A stretch of DNA of 38,285 nt from Sphingomonas flavalba (GCF_004796535.1 NZ_SPHY01000018.1:1-38285); one strand, 5' to 3'. Shown: positions 16,173 through 25,790, numbered from the stretch's first letter. Made by a program: numbers and translations. The notes: generated from the letters alone by a model not told the origin.

Positions 16173-17111
16173 ATGAAGGACAGGCTGGTCACGCTTTTCG
16201 GCGGAGGCGGGTTCATCGGTCGCTATACGGCGCAGGCGCTGCTGCGCGCCGGCGCGAGGGTGCGGATCGCCCAGCGCGACCCGCGCCGGGCCTGGTATCT
16301 GAAGCCGCTCGGCGGGCTGGGCCAGACCCAGTTCGTCGCAGCCGATCTGCGCCATGCGGATAGCGTGGCGCGTGCCGTCGCCGGTGCGGACGCGGTGGTC
16401 AACCTGGTCGGCGTCCTCAAGGGGGATTTCAACGCCGTCCATGCCGATGGCGCGGCAAACGTCGCGGCGGCGGCGCGGGCGGCGGGCGTCGGGGCGCTCG
16501 TGCACATCTCGGCACTGGGTGCCGGCCCGTCCGCCGCTTCGCGCTACGGCCGCAGCAAGGGCGAGGGCGAGACGCGGGTGCGCGCCGCCTTTCCCGGAGC
16601 GACGATCCTGCGCCCATCGACGGCGTTCGGGCGGGAGGACGGGCTGACCAACCGCATCGCCGCACTGATACGCATGCTGCCGGTGGTGCCGGTCATCGCC
16701 GGCGCCACCCGTCTGCAACCGGTCTTCGCGGTCGACATCGCCGACGCGATCGTCGCCGCGCTCAGCGGAAGCGATGCCGCGGGGCAGACGCTGGCGCTCG
16801 GCGGGCCGGAGGTCATAGAGATGCGGGCGCTCTACGCGCGCATCGCCGATTGGATCGACCGCGACCCGCCGCTGGTCGCAATGCCCGGCGGACTGGTGGG
16901 GCTGGCGACACGGCTCGGCGGCTGGGCGCCCGGCGCGCCGATGACCCACGACCAGTGGCTGATGCTGCAGCAGGACTATGTCGTCGGGGCAGAGCCGGAC
17001 GGCCTGCCTCTGCTCGGCATCACGCCGACGCCGATGGCGGCGGTTGCGCCGGACTGGCTGGTCCAATATCGCCGCCGTGGCCGGTTCGCGCTGAACAATA
17101 TGCCGGCCTGA
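16173..17111 (+). CDS. NAD(P)-binding protein of the complex I NDUFA9 family
   Basis: A 312-residue atypical short-chain dehydrogenase. The Rossmann motif GGGGFIGRYTAQALLRAG lies near residue 10. NLVGVLK, HISALGA and the YGRSKGEGE segment (Y and K in place of the classical YxxxK) follow, then ILRPSTAFGREDG. This pattern is typical of the NDUFA9/complex I NDUFA9-like group in alphaproteobacteria, which is thought to stabilise respiratory complex I or act on ubiquinone-related substrates. I chose ATG 16173 because the nucleotide-binding fold starts six residues later; the longer frame from 16110 lacks conservation. It precedes uppP by 40 bases in the same direction. Confidence 0.88.
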   Translation: MKDRLVTLFGGGGFIGRYTAQALLRAGARVRIAQRDPRRAWYLKPLGGLGQTQFVAADLRHADSVARAVAGADAVVNLVGVLKGDFNAVHADGAANVAAAARAAGVGALVHISALGAGPSAASRYGRSKGEGETRVRAAFPGATILRPSTAFGREDGLTNRIAALIRMLPVVPVIAGATRLQPVFAVDIADAIVAALSGSDAAGQTLALGGPEVIEMRALYARIADWIDRDPPLVAMPGGLVGLATRLGGWAPGAPMTHDQWLMLQQDYVVGAEPDGLPLLGITPTPMAAVAPDWLVQYRRRGRFALNNMPA

Positions 17112-17151
17112 ACGCCCCCGCCGGGGACAAGCTGATGAAGGACGCTTCCCG

Positions 17152-17958
17152 ATGGGCCTGTTGCTGACCGCCATCCTGCTCGGCATTGTCGAGGGGGTCA
17201 CGGAATTCCTGCCGGTCTCGTCGACCGGCCACCTGATCCTCGCCAGCGAGCTGTTCGGCTATCGCGCAGACCAATGGGCGACGTTCAACATCGTCATCCA
17301 GCTTGGTGCGATCCTGGCGGTGGTGGTGCTCTACTGGCGCACTTTCTGGACAGTGCTGGTCGGGCTGGGCGCGCGCGATCCGGCATCCTGGCGCTTCGCC
17401 CGCAACATCGTCGTCGCTTTCATCCCGGCGGCGGTGCTCGGGCTGCTGCTCCATCGCTATATCGAAGTGCTGCTCGGCGCGCCGGAAGTCGTGGCGGTGG
17501 CGCTGATCGTCGGCGGCATCGCGATCCTGCTGATCGAACGGCTGGTCGGCGCCGCGCGGATCACCGGCGTTGCCGACATCCCGCTCAGCCGAACGGTGGC
17601 GATCGGTTTCATCCAGTGCCTGGCGATGATCCCCGGCGTCAGCCGCTCCGGCGCGTCTATCCTCGGTGCGCTGGCGCTGGGGGTGGAACGCAAGACGGCA
17701 GCGGAATTCAGCTTCTTCCTCGCCATCCCGACCATGGTCGGCGCGACGACGCTGGAGCTATGGAAGAACCATGATCAGTTGGCGGCCAGCGCGGTCGGCT
17801 GGGACACCATCGGCGTGGGCTTCGCTGTCTCGTTCATCGTCGCGCTGGTGGTGATCCGCTGGTTCGTCGGCATCGTCTCACGCCATGGCTTCGCCCCCTT
17901 CGCCTGGTATCGAATCGGCGCCGGCGCCCTCGCCCTCGTCTGGCTATTGGCGAGATAA
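17152..17958 (+). CDS. uppP: Undecaprenyl-diphosphatase
   Basis: A 268-residue polytopic membrane protein of the BacA/UppP family. It hydrolyses undecaprenyl pyrophosphate to the monophosphate, recycling the lipid carrier for peptidoglycan and other envelope glycans. The first signature EGVTEFLPVSSTGHL is at residues 14-28 and the second, PGVSRSGAS, at 161-169; together they form the catalytic pocket in the membrane. The length is standard. An AAGGA site precedes the ATG. A short hairpin (AGGCCG-TAT-CGGCCT) directly after the stop might be a weak terminator. Confidence 0.96.
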   Translation: MGLLLTAILLGIVEGVTEFLPVSSTGHLILASELFGYRADQWATFNIVIQLGAILAVVVLYWRTFWTVLVGLGARDPASWRFARNIVVAFIPAAVLGLLLHRYIEVLLGAPEVVAVALIVGGIAILLIERLVGAARITGVADIPLSRTVAIGFIQCLAMIPGVSRSGASILGALALGVERKTAAEFSFFLAIPTMVGATTLELWKNHDQLAASAVGWDTIGVGFAVSFIVALVVIRWFVGIVSRHGFAPFAWYRIGAGALALVWLLAR

Positions 17959-18029
17959 GGCCGTATCGGCCTAATAATACGACAGGATATTGCGCACTGC
18001 ACATACGGGATTCCAATAGATCGTTATAT

Positions 18030-18048
18030 AGGTCAGTATTACTGACCT
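18030..18048. promoter_or_regulatory. Perfect 19-base palindrome upstream of gltD (candidate operator)
   Basis: AGGTCAGTA-T-TACTGACCT is a perfect 9+1+9 palindrome in the 154-base gap before gltD, 65 bases from the start codon. It sits just after an A/T-rich GTTATATA stretch that may be a -10 region. There is no T-tract, so a protein-binding site is more likely than a terminator. The regulator is unknown. Confidence 0.6.
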
Positions 18049-18112
18049 GATATGTAGAATCCGCGTGACGCGCTGGATTTTGCGGTTATGTCCGCCTGCG
18101 AAAGGACCGGGC

Positions 18113-19570
18113 ATGGCCAATTCCCCGATGCAGAAGTTCGTCGGCACCGAGCAGGATTATCCGCACAAACGCAGCGCCAGCGAGCGCGCTGCCGATTTCC
18201 GCGAGATCGCCGATCGCTATGCGGTGGCAGAGGCGCGCAAGCAGTCGTCTCGCTGCGCCCAGTGCGGCGTGCCCTATTGCTCGGTCCACTGCCCGCTGCA
18301 GAATCATATCCCGGAATGGTTGCGCCTGACCGCCGAAGGGCGGCTGCGCGAGGCGTTCGAACTGTCCAATGCGACCTCGCCGATGCCGGAAATCTGCGGT
18401 CGCATCTGCCCGCAGGATCGGCTGTGCGAAGGTAATTGCGTTATCGAGAATGCCGGCCACGGCGCCGTCACCATCGGCGCGGTCGAAAAATTCATCACCG
18501 ACACCGCTTGGGAGGAAGGCTGGGTCGAGCCGCTGCACGTCCAGCCCGATCGCGGCCAGTCGGTCGGGATCATCGGCGCCGGGCCGGCCGGGCTGGCGTC
18601 GGCGGAATATCTGCGGACCAACGGCTACGCCGTCACCGTCTACGACCGCCACGACCGCGCCGGCGGGCTGATGACCTACGGCATCCCGGGTTTCAAGCTG
18701 GAGAAGGAGGTGGTGACCCGCCGCCTCGACCGGCTGGCCGCCGGGGGCATCGGCTTCGCGCTCAATTTCGAGGTCGGCCGCGACGCCAGCCTGGCGGAGC
18801 TGCGCGCCCGCCACGACGCGCTGCTGATCGCCACCGGTGTCTACAAGCCACGCGCGATCCGGGTGCCCGGCGTCGGCAGCGCCGGCGTCGTCGCCGCGCT
18901 CGACTATCTGATCGCGTCGAACCGCAAGGGCTTCGGCGACAGCGTCGCGGCGTTTGACGACGGCACGCTCGATGCGCGTGGCAAACGTGTCGTCGTCGTC
19001 GGCGGCGGTGACACGGCGATGGACTGCGTCCGCACCGCCATCCGCCAAGGCGCCGCCTCGGTCCGTTGCCTCTACCGGCGGGACCGCACCAACATGCCCG
19101 GTTCGCAGCGCGAAGTCGGCAATGCGGAGGACGAGGGCGCCGATTTCGTCTGGCTGTCGACACCGGAGGCGTTCGAGGCGGCCGAGACGATCCAGGCCGT
19201 CCGCGCCGCGCGAATGCGGCTCGGCACCCCGGACGCCAGCGGCCGGCGCACGCCGGAGATCGAGCCGGGCGAAGGCTTCCGGCTCGACGCCGATATGGTG
19301 ATCACCGCGCTCGGCTTCGATGCGGAGGACCTGCCAACGCTGTTCAACGCGTCCGACCTCGGCGTCACCCGCTGGGGCACGGTGCGGGTCGATCATCGGA
19401 CGATGATGACCAGCCTCGACGGCGTGTTCGCCGCCGGCGACATCGTCCGCGGCGCCGCCCTCGTCGTCTGGGCGATCCGCGACGGCCGCGACGTATCCGG
19501 CCATATGCACGCCTGGCTGCAAAAGCAGAAGACGCGCGCCGCCACCCCGGCGCTGGAGGCGGCGGAATGA
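18113..19570 (+). CDS. gltD: Glutamate synthase small subunit
   Basis: A 485-residue beta subunit of NADPH-dependent glutamate synthase. It takes electrons from NADPH to FAD and passes them to the large subunit. The N-terminal cysteines for Fe-S clusters are at C48, C51, C56, C60 and C95, C99, C105, C109. The FAD motif GAGPAGLASAEYL and the NADPH motif VVVGGGDTAMD follow, and the C-terminal GDIVRGAALVVWAI closes the FAD domain. ATG 18113 follows an AAGGA site; an upstream in-frame start at 18065 is not conserved. It is transcribed ahead of gltB, with a 25-codon ORF between them. Confidence 0.96.
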   Translation: MANSPMQKFVGTEQDYPHKRSASERAADFREIADRYAVAEARKQSSRCAQCGVPYCSVHCPLQNHIPEWLRLTAEGRLREAFELSNATSPMPEICGRICPQDRLCEGNCVIENAGHGAVTIGAVEKFITDTAWEEGWVEPLHVQPDRGQSVGIIGAGPAGLASAEYLRTNGYAVTVYDRHDRAGGLMTYGIPGFKLEKEVVTRRLDRLAAGGIGFALNFEVGRDASLAELRARHDALLIATGVYKPRAIRVPGVGSAGVVAALDYLIASNRKGFGDSVAAFDDGTLDARGKRVVVVGGGDTAMDCVRTAIRQGAASVRCLYRRDRTNMPGSQREVGNAEDEGADFVWLSTPEAFEAAETIQAVRAARMRLGTPDASGRRTPEIEPGEGFRLDADMVITALGFDAEDLPTLFNASDLGVTRWGTVRVDHRTMMTSLDGVFAAGDIVRGAALVVWAIRDGRDVSGHMHAWLQKQKTRAATPALEAAE

Positions 19571-19644
19571 GCGCGCTGCCGTTCACCGCCACCCTGCCCC
19601 CGCTCCCCGCCTCGGATGCGCCCGACGAAGGAGAGGCCCGATGA
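19567..19644 (+). CDS. 25-residue ORF bridging gltD and gltB (possible coupling peptide)
   Basis: The frame starts at an ATG overlapping the gltD TGA (ATGA) and ends in a TGA overlapping the gltB ATG (ATGA). It encodes MSALPFTATLPPLPASDAPD and five more residues. It contains the gltB ribosome binding site (GAAGGAG). Translation of it would carry ribosomes from one gene into the next. Whether it is translated is unknown; the frame is also open upstream, so chance is possible. Confidence 0.35.
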   Translation: MSALPFTATLPPLPASDAPDEGEAR

Positions 19645-22600
19645 CCGACGCCGCCGAACGCGCCCGCCTCGCCGCCGAGGGAATGTACCGGCCTGACATG
19701 GAGTCCGATGCCTGCGGCGTCGGCCTGATCGCCGCGACCGACGGCAAACCGTCGCGCCGGGTCGTCGCCTCGGCGATCGACGCGCTGAAGGCGGTCTGGC
19801 ACCGCGGCGCCGTCGATGCGGACGGCATGACCGGGGACGGCGCCGGCATCCATGTCGACCTGCCGGCCCGTTTCTTCGACGACGCGATCGCCGCTTCGGG
19901 CCACACCCCGCTTCCCAACCGGCTGGCGGTCGGCATGATCTTCCTGCCGCGCACCGACCTTGGCGCGCAGGAAACCTGCCGCACCCTGATCGAATCGGAG
20001 ATCATCGACGCCGGCTACACCATCTACGGCTGGCGGCAAGTGCCGGTCGACGTATCGGTCATCGGCCCCAAGGCGCAGTCGACCCGCCCGAATATCGAGC
20101 AGATCATGATCGCCGGTCCGCTTCCGCAAGAGCAGGATGAGGCCGAGTTCGAGAAGAATCTCTATCTCGTCCGCCGGCGGATCGAGAAGCGGGCGATCGC
20201 CGCGCAGATCAGCGGCCTCTACCTGTGCTCGCTGTCCTGCCGGTCGATCGTCTACAAGGGCCTGTTCCTCGCCCAGTCGCTGTCCGATTTCTATCCGGAC
20301 CTGATCGACGAACGGTTCGAGAGCCGGGTCGCGATCTTCCACCAGCGTTATTCGACCAACACCTTCCCGGAATGGTGGCTGGCCCAGCCGTTCCGTACCC
20401 TCGCCCATAATGGAGAGATCAACACCATCCGCGGCAACCGCAACTGGATGCGCAGCCACGAGATCAAGATGGCCTCGATCGCGTTCGGCGAGCATAGCGA
20501 AGACATCAAGCCGCTGATCCCGGCCGGCGCGTCCGACACCGCCGCGCTCGACGCGGTATTCGAGGCGATCTGCCGTTCCGGCCGCGACGCGCCGACCGCC
20601 AAGCTAATGCTGGTGCCGGAAAGCTGGCAGGACGACGGCGACACCCCGGCCAGCCACCGGGCGATGTACACCTATCTCGCCTCGGTCATGGAGCCGTGGG
20701 ACGGGCCGGCGGCGCTGGCGATGACCGACGGCCGCTGGGCAGTGGCGGGCATGGACCGCAACGCGCTGCGGCCGCTGCGCTATACGCTGACCGGCGACAA
20801 TCTGCTGATCGTCGGCTCGGAAACCGGCATGGTGGTGGTGCCCGAGGCGACGGTGGTGGCGAAGGGCCGGCTCGGCCCTGGCGAGATGATCGCCGTCGAC
20901 CTGGAAGAAGGCCGGCTCTACCGCGACCGCGAGGTCAAGAACCGGATCGCCGCCGAACATCCTTACGCCGAAATGAGCGGCGGCTTCATGACCCTCGCCG
21001 ACCTGCCGGCCTATGACGGCCCGCTCAGCGGCCGCTACGACCGCGCCGAACTGAGCCGCCGCCAGGTCGCCGCCGGCCAGACGCTCGAAGACATGGAAAT
21101 GATCCTGTCGCCGATGGTCGAGGACGGCAAGGAAGCGATCGGCTCGATGGGCGATGACACGCCGCTCGCGGTGATTTCGGAAAAGCCGCGGCTGATCAGC
21201 CAGTTCTTCCGCCAGAATTTCAGCCAGGTGACCAACCCGCCGATCGATTCCTTGCGCGAATCCAACGTGATGAGTCTCAAGACCCGGTTCGGCAATCTCG
21301 CCAACATCCTCGACACCGGCGGCCAGCGCGCCGACGTGCTGGTGCTCGACTCCCCGGTGCTCGACAATCGCGGCTGGGCGCGGCTGCAAGCCTATTTCGC
21401 CGATCAGTCGGCGACGATCGACTGCACCTTCCCGCGCGACGGCGGGCAGGATGCGCTTCGCGCCGCCATCGCCCAGGTCCGCGCCGAAGCGGAAAAGGCG
21501 GTGCGCGAAGGCCGCACCGAACTGTTCCTGACCGACGAACATGTCGGGCCGGACCGGGTGGCGATGCAGATGGTGCTCGCCGCCGCCGCCGTCCATACCC
21601 ACCTCGTCCGCAAGGGGCTGCGCAGCTACGCGTCGGTCAACGTGCGCTCGGCCGAGTGCCTCGACACCCATTATTTCGCGGTGCTGATCGGGGTCGGCGC
21701 GACCACGGTCAACGCCTATCTGGCGGAAGCGGCGATCGCCGATCGCCACGGGCGCGGCCTGTTCGGCGACGTCGCGCTCGATACGTGCATCGCCCGCTAC
21801 CGCGCCGCGATCGACGGCGGGCTGCTGAAGATCATGGCGAAAATGGGCATCGCCGTCATCTCCAGCTATCGCGGCGGCTATAATTTCGAGGCAGTCGGCC
21901 TGTCGCGCGCGCTGGTCAACGATCTGTTTCCCGGTATGCCGGCAAAGATTTCCGGCGAAGGCTATGTCTCGCTCACAGTCAACGCGCTCGACCGGCACGA
22001 GGCGGCTTTCGATGACACCGTCGTCACCCTGCCGGTCGGCGGCTTCTACCGGCAGCGCTATATGGGCGAAACCCACGCCTACACCGCGCCGCTGATGCAC
22101 CTGTTGCAGACCGCCGTCGCCAGCGACAGCTATTCCACCTACCTGCAATTCTCGCGCGGGGTGCGCGACTTGCCGCCAATTTACCTGCGCGACCTGTTCG
22201 AGTTCAACTACGCCGAACAGCCGGTGCCGCTCGATCAGGTCGAGGCGATCACCGAGATCCGCAAGCGCTTCGTCACCCCCGGCATGTCGCTCGGCGCGCT
22301 CAGCCCGGAGGCGCACGAGACGCTGGCGATCGCGATGAACCGGATCGGCGCCAAGGCGGTGTCGGGCGAAGGCGGCGAGGACCGCGTCCGCTACAAGCCC
22401 TATGCCAACGGCGACAATGCCAACTCGGTGGTCAAGCAGGTGGCGAGCGGCCGCTTCGGCGTCACCGCCGAATATCTCGGCGCGGCGGAAGAACTGGAGA
22501 TCAAGGTCGCGCAGGGCGCCAAGCCCGGCGAGGGCGGCCAGCTCCCCGGCTTCAAGGTCACCGAGTTCATCGCCCGGCTGCGCCATTCGACGCCGGGCGT

Positions 22601-24158
22601 GACGCTGATCTCACCGCCGCCGCACCACGACATCTATTCGATCGAGGATCTCGCGCAGCTGATCTACGACCTGAAGCAGATCAACCCGCGCGCCCGGGTC
22701 TGCGTCAAGCTGGTGTCGTCGGCCGGCATCGGCACCGTCGCCGCCGGCGTTGCCAAGGCCCATGCCGACGTCATCCTCGTCGCCGGCCATGTCGGCGGCA
22801 CCGGCGCGTCGCCTCAGACCAGCATCAAATATGCCGGGACACCGTGGGAAATGGGGCTGAGCGAGGCCAATCAGGTGCTGACCCTGAACGGCCTGCGCCA
22901 CCGGGTGAAGCTGCGCACCGACGGCGGGCTGAAAACCGGTCGCGACATCGTCGTCGCCGCCATCCTCGGCGCCGAGGAATTCGGCATCGGCACGCTCAGC
23001 CTGGTCGCGATGGGCTGCATCATGGTGCGCCAGTGCCATTCCAACACCTGCCCGGTCGGCGTCTGCACCCAGGACGAGGCGCTGCGCGCCAAGTTCACCG
23101 GCACGCCGGAAAAGGTCATCAACCTGATGTCGTTCATCGCCGAGGAGGTGCGCGAGATCCTCGCCCGCCTCGGCGCCCGCTCGCTGGCGGAAATCGTCGG
23201 CCGCACCGAATTGCTGCGCCAGGTCAGCCGCGGCGCCGAGCATCTCGACGACCTCGACCTCAACCCGCTGCTTGCCAAGGTCGACGCCCCGGCGGAAATG
23301 CGCCGCTTCAACATCCCCACCTTCCGCAACGAAGTGCCCGACAGCCTCGACGCGCAGATGCTCGCCGACGCGAAGGCGGTGTTCGAACGCGGCGAGAAGA
23401 TGCAGCTGACCTACAATGTCCGCAACGTCCACCGCGCCGTCGGCACCCGCTTCTCGGCGGAGGTGACCGCGCGCTTCGGCATGGCGGCGCTCGCCGACAA
23501 CCATGTCCAGGTCCGGCTGCGCGGCTCGGCCGGCCAGTCGCTCGGCGCGTTCCTCGCCAAGGGCATCACGCTGGAGGTGTTCGGCGACGCCAACGACTAT
23601 GTCGGCAAGGGCCTGTCCGGCGGCACGATCATCGTCCGCCCGACCGTGAGTTCGCCGCTGGAAAGCCGGCACAACACGATTATCGGCAACACCGTCCTTT
23701 ACGGCGCGACGGCGGGCAAGCTGTTCGCCGCCGGCCAGGCCGGGGAACGCTTCGCCGTCCGCAATTCCGGCGCCGACGTCGTCGTCGAGGGCTGCGGCGC
23801 CAACGGCTGCGAATATATGACCGGCGGCACTGCCGTCATCCTTGGCGCGGTCGGCCGCAATTTCGGCGCGGGGATGACCGGCGGCATGGCCTTCGTGCTC
23901 GACGAGGACGGCGACTTCGCCCGCCGCGCGAACCCGGACAGCATCATCTGGCAGCGCTTCGGCGCGCTGTGGTGGGAGGAACGCGCCCGTGCGCTGATCG
24001 CCGAACACGCGGTCGCGACGGAAAGCGCCTGGGCGCATGCGATCCTCGACGACTGGCATCGCTGGCGCGACCGTTTCTGGCAGGTGTGCCCGAAGGAAAT
24101 GCTAAGCCGCCTCGACCAGCCGCTGAACGACGGCGCCGAGGCGGTGGCGGCCGAATAG
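19641..24158 (+). CDS. gltB: Glutamate synthase large subunit
   Basis: A 1505-residue alpha subunit of glutamate synthase. It moves the amide of glutamine to 2-oxoglutarate, giving two glutamates. C25 in SDACGVG is the N-terminal nucleophile of the class II glutaminase domain after removal of a 24-residue propeptide. The central domain and the FMN-binding synthase domain follow (GEGGEDRVRYKPYANGD, then KPGEGGQLPG). The 3Fe-4S cysteines are C1126, C1132 and C1137 in CIMVRQCHSNTCPVG. The C-terminal GXGXG beta-helix domain shows repeated glycine patterns (GGTIIVRP, GATAGKLFAAGQAG). A GAAGGAG site lies seven bases before the ATG. Confidence 0.97.
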   Translation: MTDAAERARLAAEGMYRPDMESDACGVGLIAATDGKPSRRVVASAIDALKAVWHRGAVDADGMTGDGAGIHVDLPARFFDDAIAASGHTPLPNRLAVGMIFLPRTDLGAQETCRTLIESEIIDAGYTIYGWRQVPVDVSVIGPKAQSTRPNIEQIMIAGPLPQEQDEAEFEKNLYLVRRRIEKRAIAAQISGLYLCSLSCRSIVYKGLFLAQSLSDFYPDLIDERFESRVAIFHQRYSTNTFPEWWLAQPFRTLAHNGEINTIRGNRNWMRSHEIKMASIAFGEHSEDIKPLIPAGASDTAALDAVFEAICRSGRDAPTAKLMLVPESWQDDGDTPASHRAMYTYLASVMEPWDGPAALAMTDGRWAVAGMDRNALRPLRYTLTGDNLLIVGSETGMVVVPEATVVAKGRLGPGEMIAVDLEEGRLYRDREVKNRIAAEHPYAEMSGGFMTLADLPAYDGPLSGRYDRAELSRRQVAAGQTLEDMEMILSPMVEDGKEAIGSMGDDTPLAVISEKPRLISQFFRQNFSQVTNPPIDSLRESNVMSLKTRFGNLANILDTGGQRADVLVLDSPVLDNRGWARLQAYFADQSATIDCTFPRDGGQDALRAAIAQVRAEAEKAVREGRTELFLTDEHVGPDRVAMQMVLAAAAVHTHLVRKGLRSYASVNVRSAECLDTHYFAVLIGVGATTVNAYLAEAAIADRHGRGLFGDVALDTCIARYRAAIDGGLLKIMAKMGIAVISSYRGGYNFEAVGLSRALVNDLFPGMPAKISGEGYVSLTVNALDRHEAAFDDTVVTLPVGGFYRQRYMGETHAYTAPLMHLLQTAVASDSYSTYLQFSRGVRDLPPIYLRDLFEFNYAEQPVPLDQVEAITEIRKRFVTPGMSLGALSPEAHETLAIAMNRIGAKAVSGEGGEDRVRYKPYANGDNANSVVKQVASGRFGVTAEYLGAAEELEIKVAQGAKPGEGGQLPGFKVTEFIARLRHSTPGVTLISPPPHHDIYSIEDLAQLIYDLKQINPRARVCVKLVSSAGIGTVAAGVAKAHADVILVAGHVGGTGASPQTSIKYAGTPWEMGLSEANQVLTLNGLRHRVKLRTDGGLKTGRDIVVAAILGAEEFGIGTLSLVAMGCIMVRQCHSNTCPVGVCTQDEALRAKFTGTPEKVINLMSFIAEEVREILARLGARSLAEIVGRTELLRQVSRGAEHLDDLDLNPLLAKVDAPAEMRRFNIPTFRNEVPDSLDAQMLADAKAVFERGEKMQLTYNVRNVHRAVGTRFSAEVTARFGMAALADNHVQVRLRGSAGQSLGAFLAKGITLEVFGDANDYVGKGLSGGTIIVRPTVSSPLESRHNTIIGNTVLYGATAGKLFAAGQAGERFAVRNSGADVVVEGCGANGCEYMTGGTAVILGAVGRNFGAGMTGGMAFVLDEDGDFARRANPDSIIWQRFGALWWEERARALIAEHAVATESAWAHAILDDWHRWRDRFWQVCPKEMLSRLDQPLNDGAEAVAAE

Positions 24159-24200
24159 CCCCCCTTCCGTTCCGCGCCCTATCCGCCTAATCCCGGGGGC

Positions 24201-24872
24201 ATGTGGCAGCTTTATCAGTTCCCCCTGTGTCCGTTCTCCCGCAAGGTCCGGCTTCTCCTCGGTGAAAAGGGCGTCGGCTACGAGCTGGTGCGCGAATCGC
24301 CGTGGGAACGGCGCGATGAATTCCTCGACCTGAACCCGACCGGGCGCACCCCGGTGATGGTGGAGGCCGACAAGGGCATCGTGCTGATCGACAGCAACGC
24401 GATTTGCGAATATTTCGAGGAAACCGTCAACAAGGCGCCGATGATCAGCGGCACCGCCGTCAACCGCGCCGAGATTCGCCGGCTGGTCGCCTGGTTCGAT
24501 GAGCAGTTCCATGCCGATGTCGTCGGCCCGCTGATGCACGAACGCATGCGCAAGCGGCTGATCGACCGGGCCAGCCCGGACGCCGGCGCTCTGCGTCAGG
24601 CGATGAAGCTGGCGCTCAATCACCTGGACTATACCGATTATCTGCTCGACCACCGCAACTGGCTCGGCGGCGCCACGATCAGCCTGGTCGACCTGACCGC
24701 TGCCGCCCATATCTCCGTCGCCGACTATCTGGGCGGCATCGACTGGCGCGGCCACGACCAGACCAAGCGCTGGTACATGGGCCTGAAATCCCGCCCCAGC
24801 TTCCGCCCGCTGCTGTCGGAACGGATGGAGGTCATCAGCCCCCCCGATCACTACGACGCAGTGGATTTCTAG
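24201..24872 (+). CDS. Glutathione S-transferase family protein
   Basis: A 223-residue soluble protein. The N-terminal thioredoxin fold has CPFS at residues 10-13, with Cys in the catalytic position as in beta/omega-like GSTs, and DSNAICEYFEE for glutathione contacts. The C-terminal all-helical domain has GGATISLVDLTAAAHISV (the N-capping motif). It likely conjugates or reduces glutathione adducts; the substrate is unknown. It stands 42 bases after gltB and may be read through from it, though the function is unrelated. Confidence 0.88.
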   Translation: MWQLYQFPLCPFSRKVRLLLGEKGVGYELVRESPWERRDEFLDLNPTGRTPVMVEADKGIVLIDSNAICEYFEETVNKAPMISGTAVNRAEIRRLVAWFDEQFHADVVGPLMHERMRKRLIDRASPDAGALRQAMKLALNHLDYTDYLLDHRNWLGGATISLVDLTAAAHISVADYLGGIDWRGHDQTKRWYMGLKSRPSFRPLLSERMEVISPPDHYDAVDF

Positions 24873-24915
24873 GGCTTTTCCCGTTCGGGGCGTCGGCGTC
24901 GGCCCGCTCTCCGTC

Positions 24916-24949
24916 CGTCATCGCGAGGCGCGCAGCGCTGCGGCGATCC
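24916..24949. repeat. Small dispersed palindromic repeat
   Basis: The segment CGTCATCGCGAGG followed by AGCGCT and GCGATCC resembles the short imperfect palindrome scattered between genes in sphingomonads and other bacteria (CGTCATTGCGAG...GCAATCC). Inverted ends ATCGC (24920-24924) and GCGAT (24943-24947) surround a central AGCGCT. It lies between the convergent GST and ubiG genes and may serve as a weak transcript end. Membership of a repeat family is from memory and not tested here. Confidence 0.5.
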
Positions 24950-24967
24950 CCGTCCCCGCGCCAGCCG

Positions 24968-25717
24968 CTACCCTAACGCCGGCCCGGCATGTGTCGCGGT
25001 CAGCAGGTAGTTCAGCGAACGGTCGTCGCCCAGCGTGAACCCCCGCGTCGGCGAAAAGCCCAGCCCGGTCACGTCGACCACTTTCAGCGCGGCCGCCGTC
25101 AGCAGCGCACTCAATTCCTCCGGCGTCAGGAACCGGTCCCAGTCATGGGTGCCGGGCGGGATACCGCCGACCGTCTCGCCGATGCCGATCAGCGCCAGCC
25201 GCGACAGCGCGGTGCGGTTGGGCGTCGACAGGATCAGCAATCCGTCCTTCGCCAGCGCCCCGGCCAGCGCGGTGACATAGGCGGCCGGGTCGGCGACATG
25301 CTCGACGACCTCCAGCGACACGATCAGATCGAACGGCTCGTCGCCCAACTGGTCGACGCTGCCTTCGCGGTAGGTGATCGCCAGCCCCTGCCCCGCCGCG
25401 TGCGCGCGCGCGGCGGCGACGCTTTCCGGCGCCGGCTCGATCCCGGTGACCACCGCGCCCAGCCGGGCAAGCGGCTCGCACAGCAGCCCGGCGCCGCAGC
25501 CGACGTCGACGGCGCGGCGGCCGGTCAGCGGGCGCCGCTCGGCCGGGTCCAGGCCCCAATGCCGGTCGATCGCGCCGCGCAGATAGCGCAGGCGGACCGG
25601 GTTCAGCCGATGGAGCATGGCGGAGCTGCCGGCCGGGTTCCACCAGTCCGCCGCCATCGCGCCGAAATGCGCGGCTTCGCGCGGGTCGACGGTGGTTGCG
25701 GGGGTGCTTGCGTTCAT
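24968..25717 (-). CDS. ubiG: Ubiquinone biosynthesis O-methyltransferase
   Basis: A 249-residue S-adenosylmethionine-dependent methyltransferase that performs both O-methylation steps of ubiquinone synthesis. The UbiG N-terminus (AAHFGAMAADWWNPAG, then LHRLNPVRLRYL) is distinctive. The SAM motif VDVGCGAGLL lies at residues 70-79, and SLEVVEHVADP and the late GTHDWDRFLTPEEL segment complete the match. It is divergent from lysC with 73 bases between the starts, a common arrangement in alphaproteobacteria. Confidence 0.96.
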   Translation of the reverse strand: MNASTPATTVDPREAAHFGAMAADWWNPAGSSAMLHRLNPVRLRYLRGAIDRHWGLDPAERRPLTGRRAVDVGCGAGLLCEPLARLGAVVTGIEPAPESVAAARAHAAGQGLAITYREGSVDQLGDEPFDLIVSLEVVEHVADPAAYVTALAGALAKDGLLILSTPNRTALSRLALIGIGETVGGIPPGTHDWDRFLTPEELSALLTAAALKVVDVTGLGFSPTRGFTLGDDRSLNYLLTATHAGPALG

Positions 25718-25790
25718 GATTCCCGATCCCTATCAGGGCCGCGCCCGATTGGCACGGGCTTCCGGGGAAAAAGGGGCAACGGACACCACG

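Noticed and set aside
17958-17972. Short hairpin AGGCCG-TAT-CGGCCT after uppP
   Set aside because: Only six pairs and no T-tract; too weak to list as a terminator.
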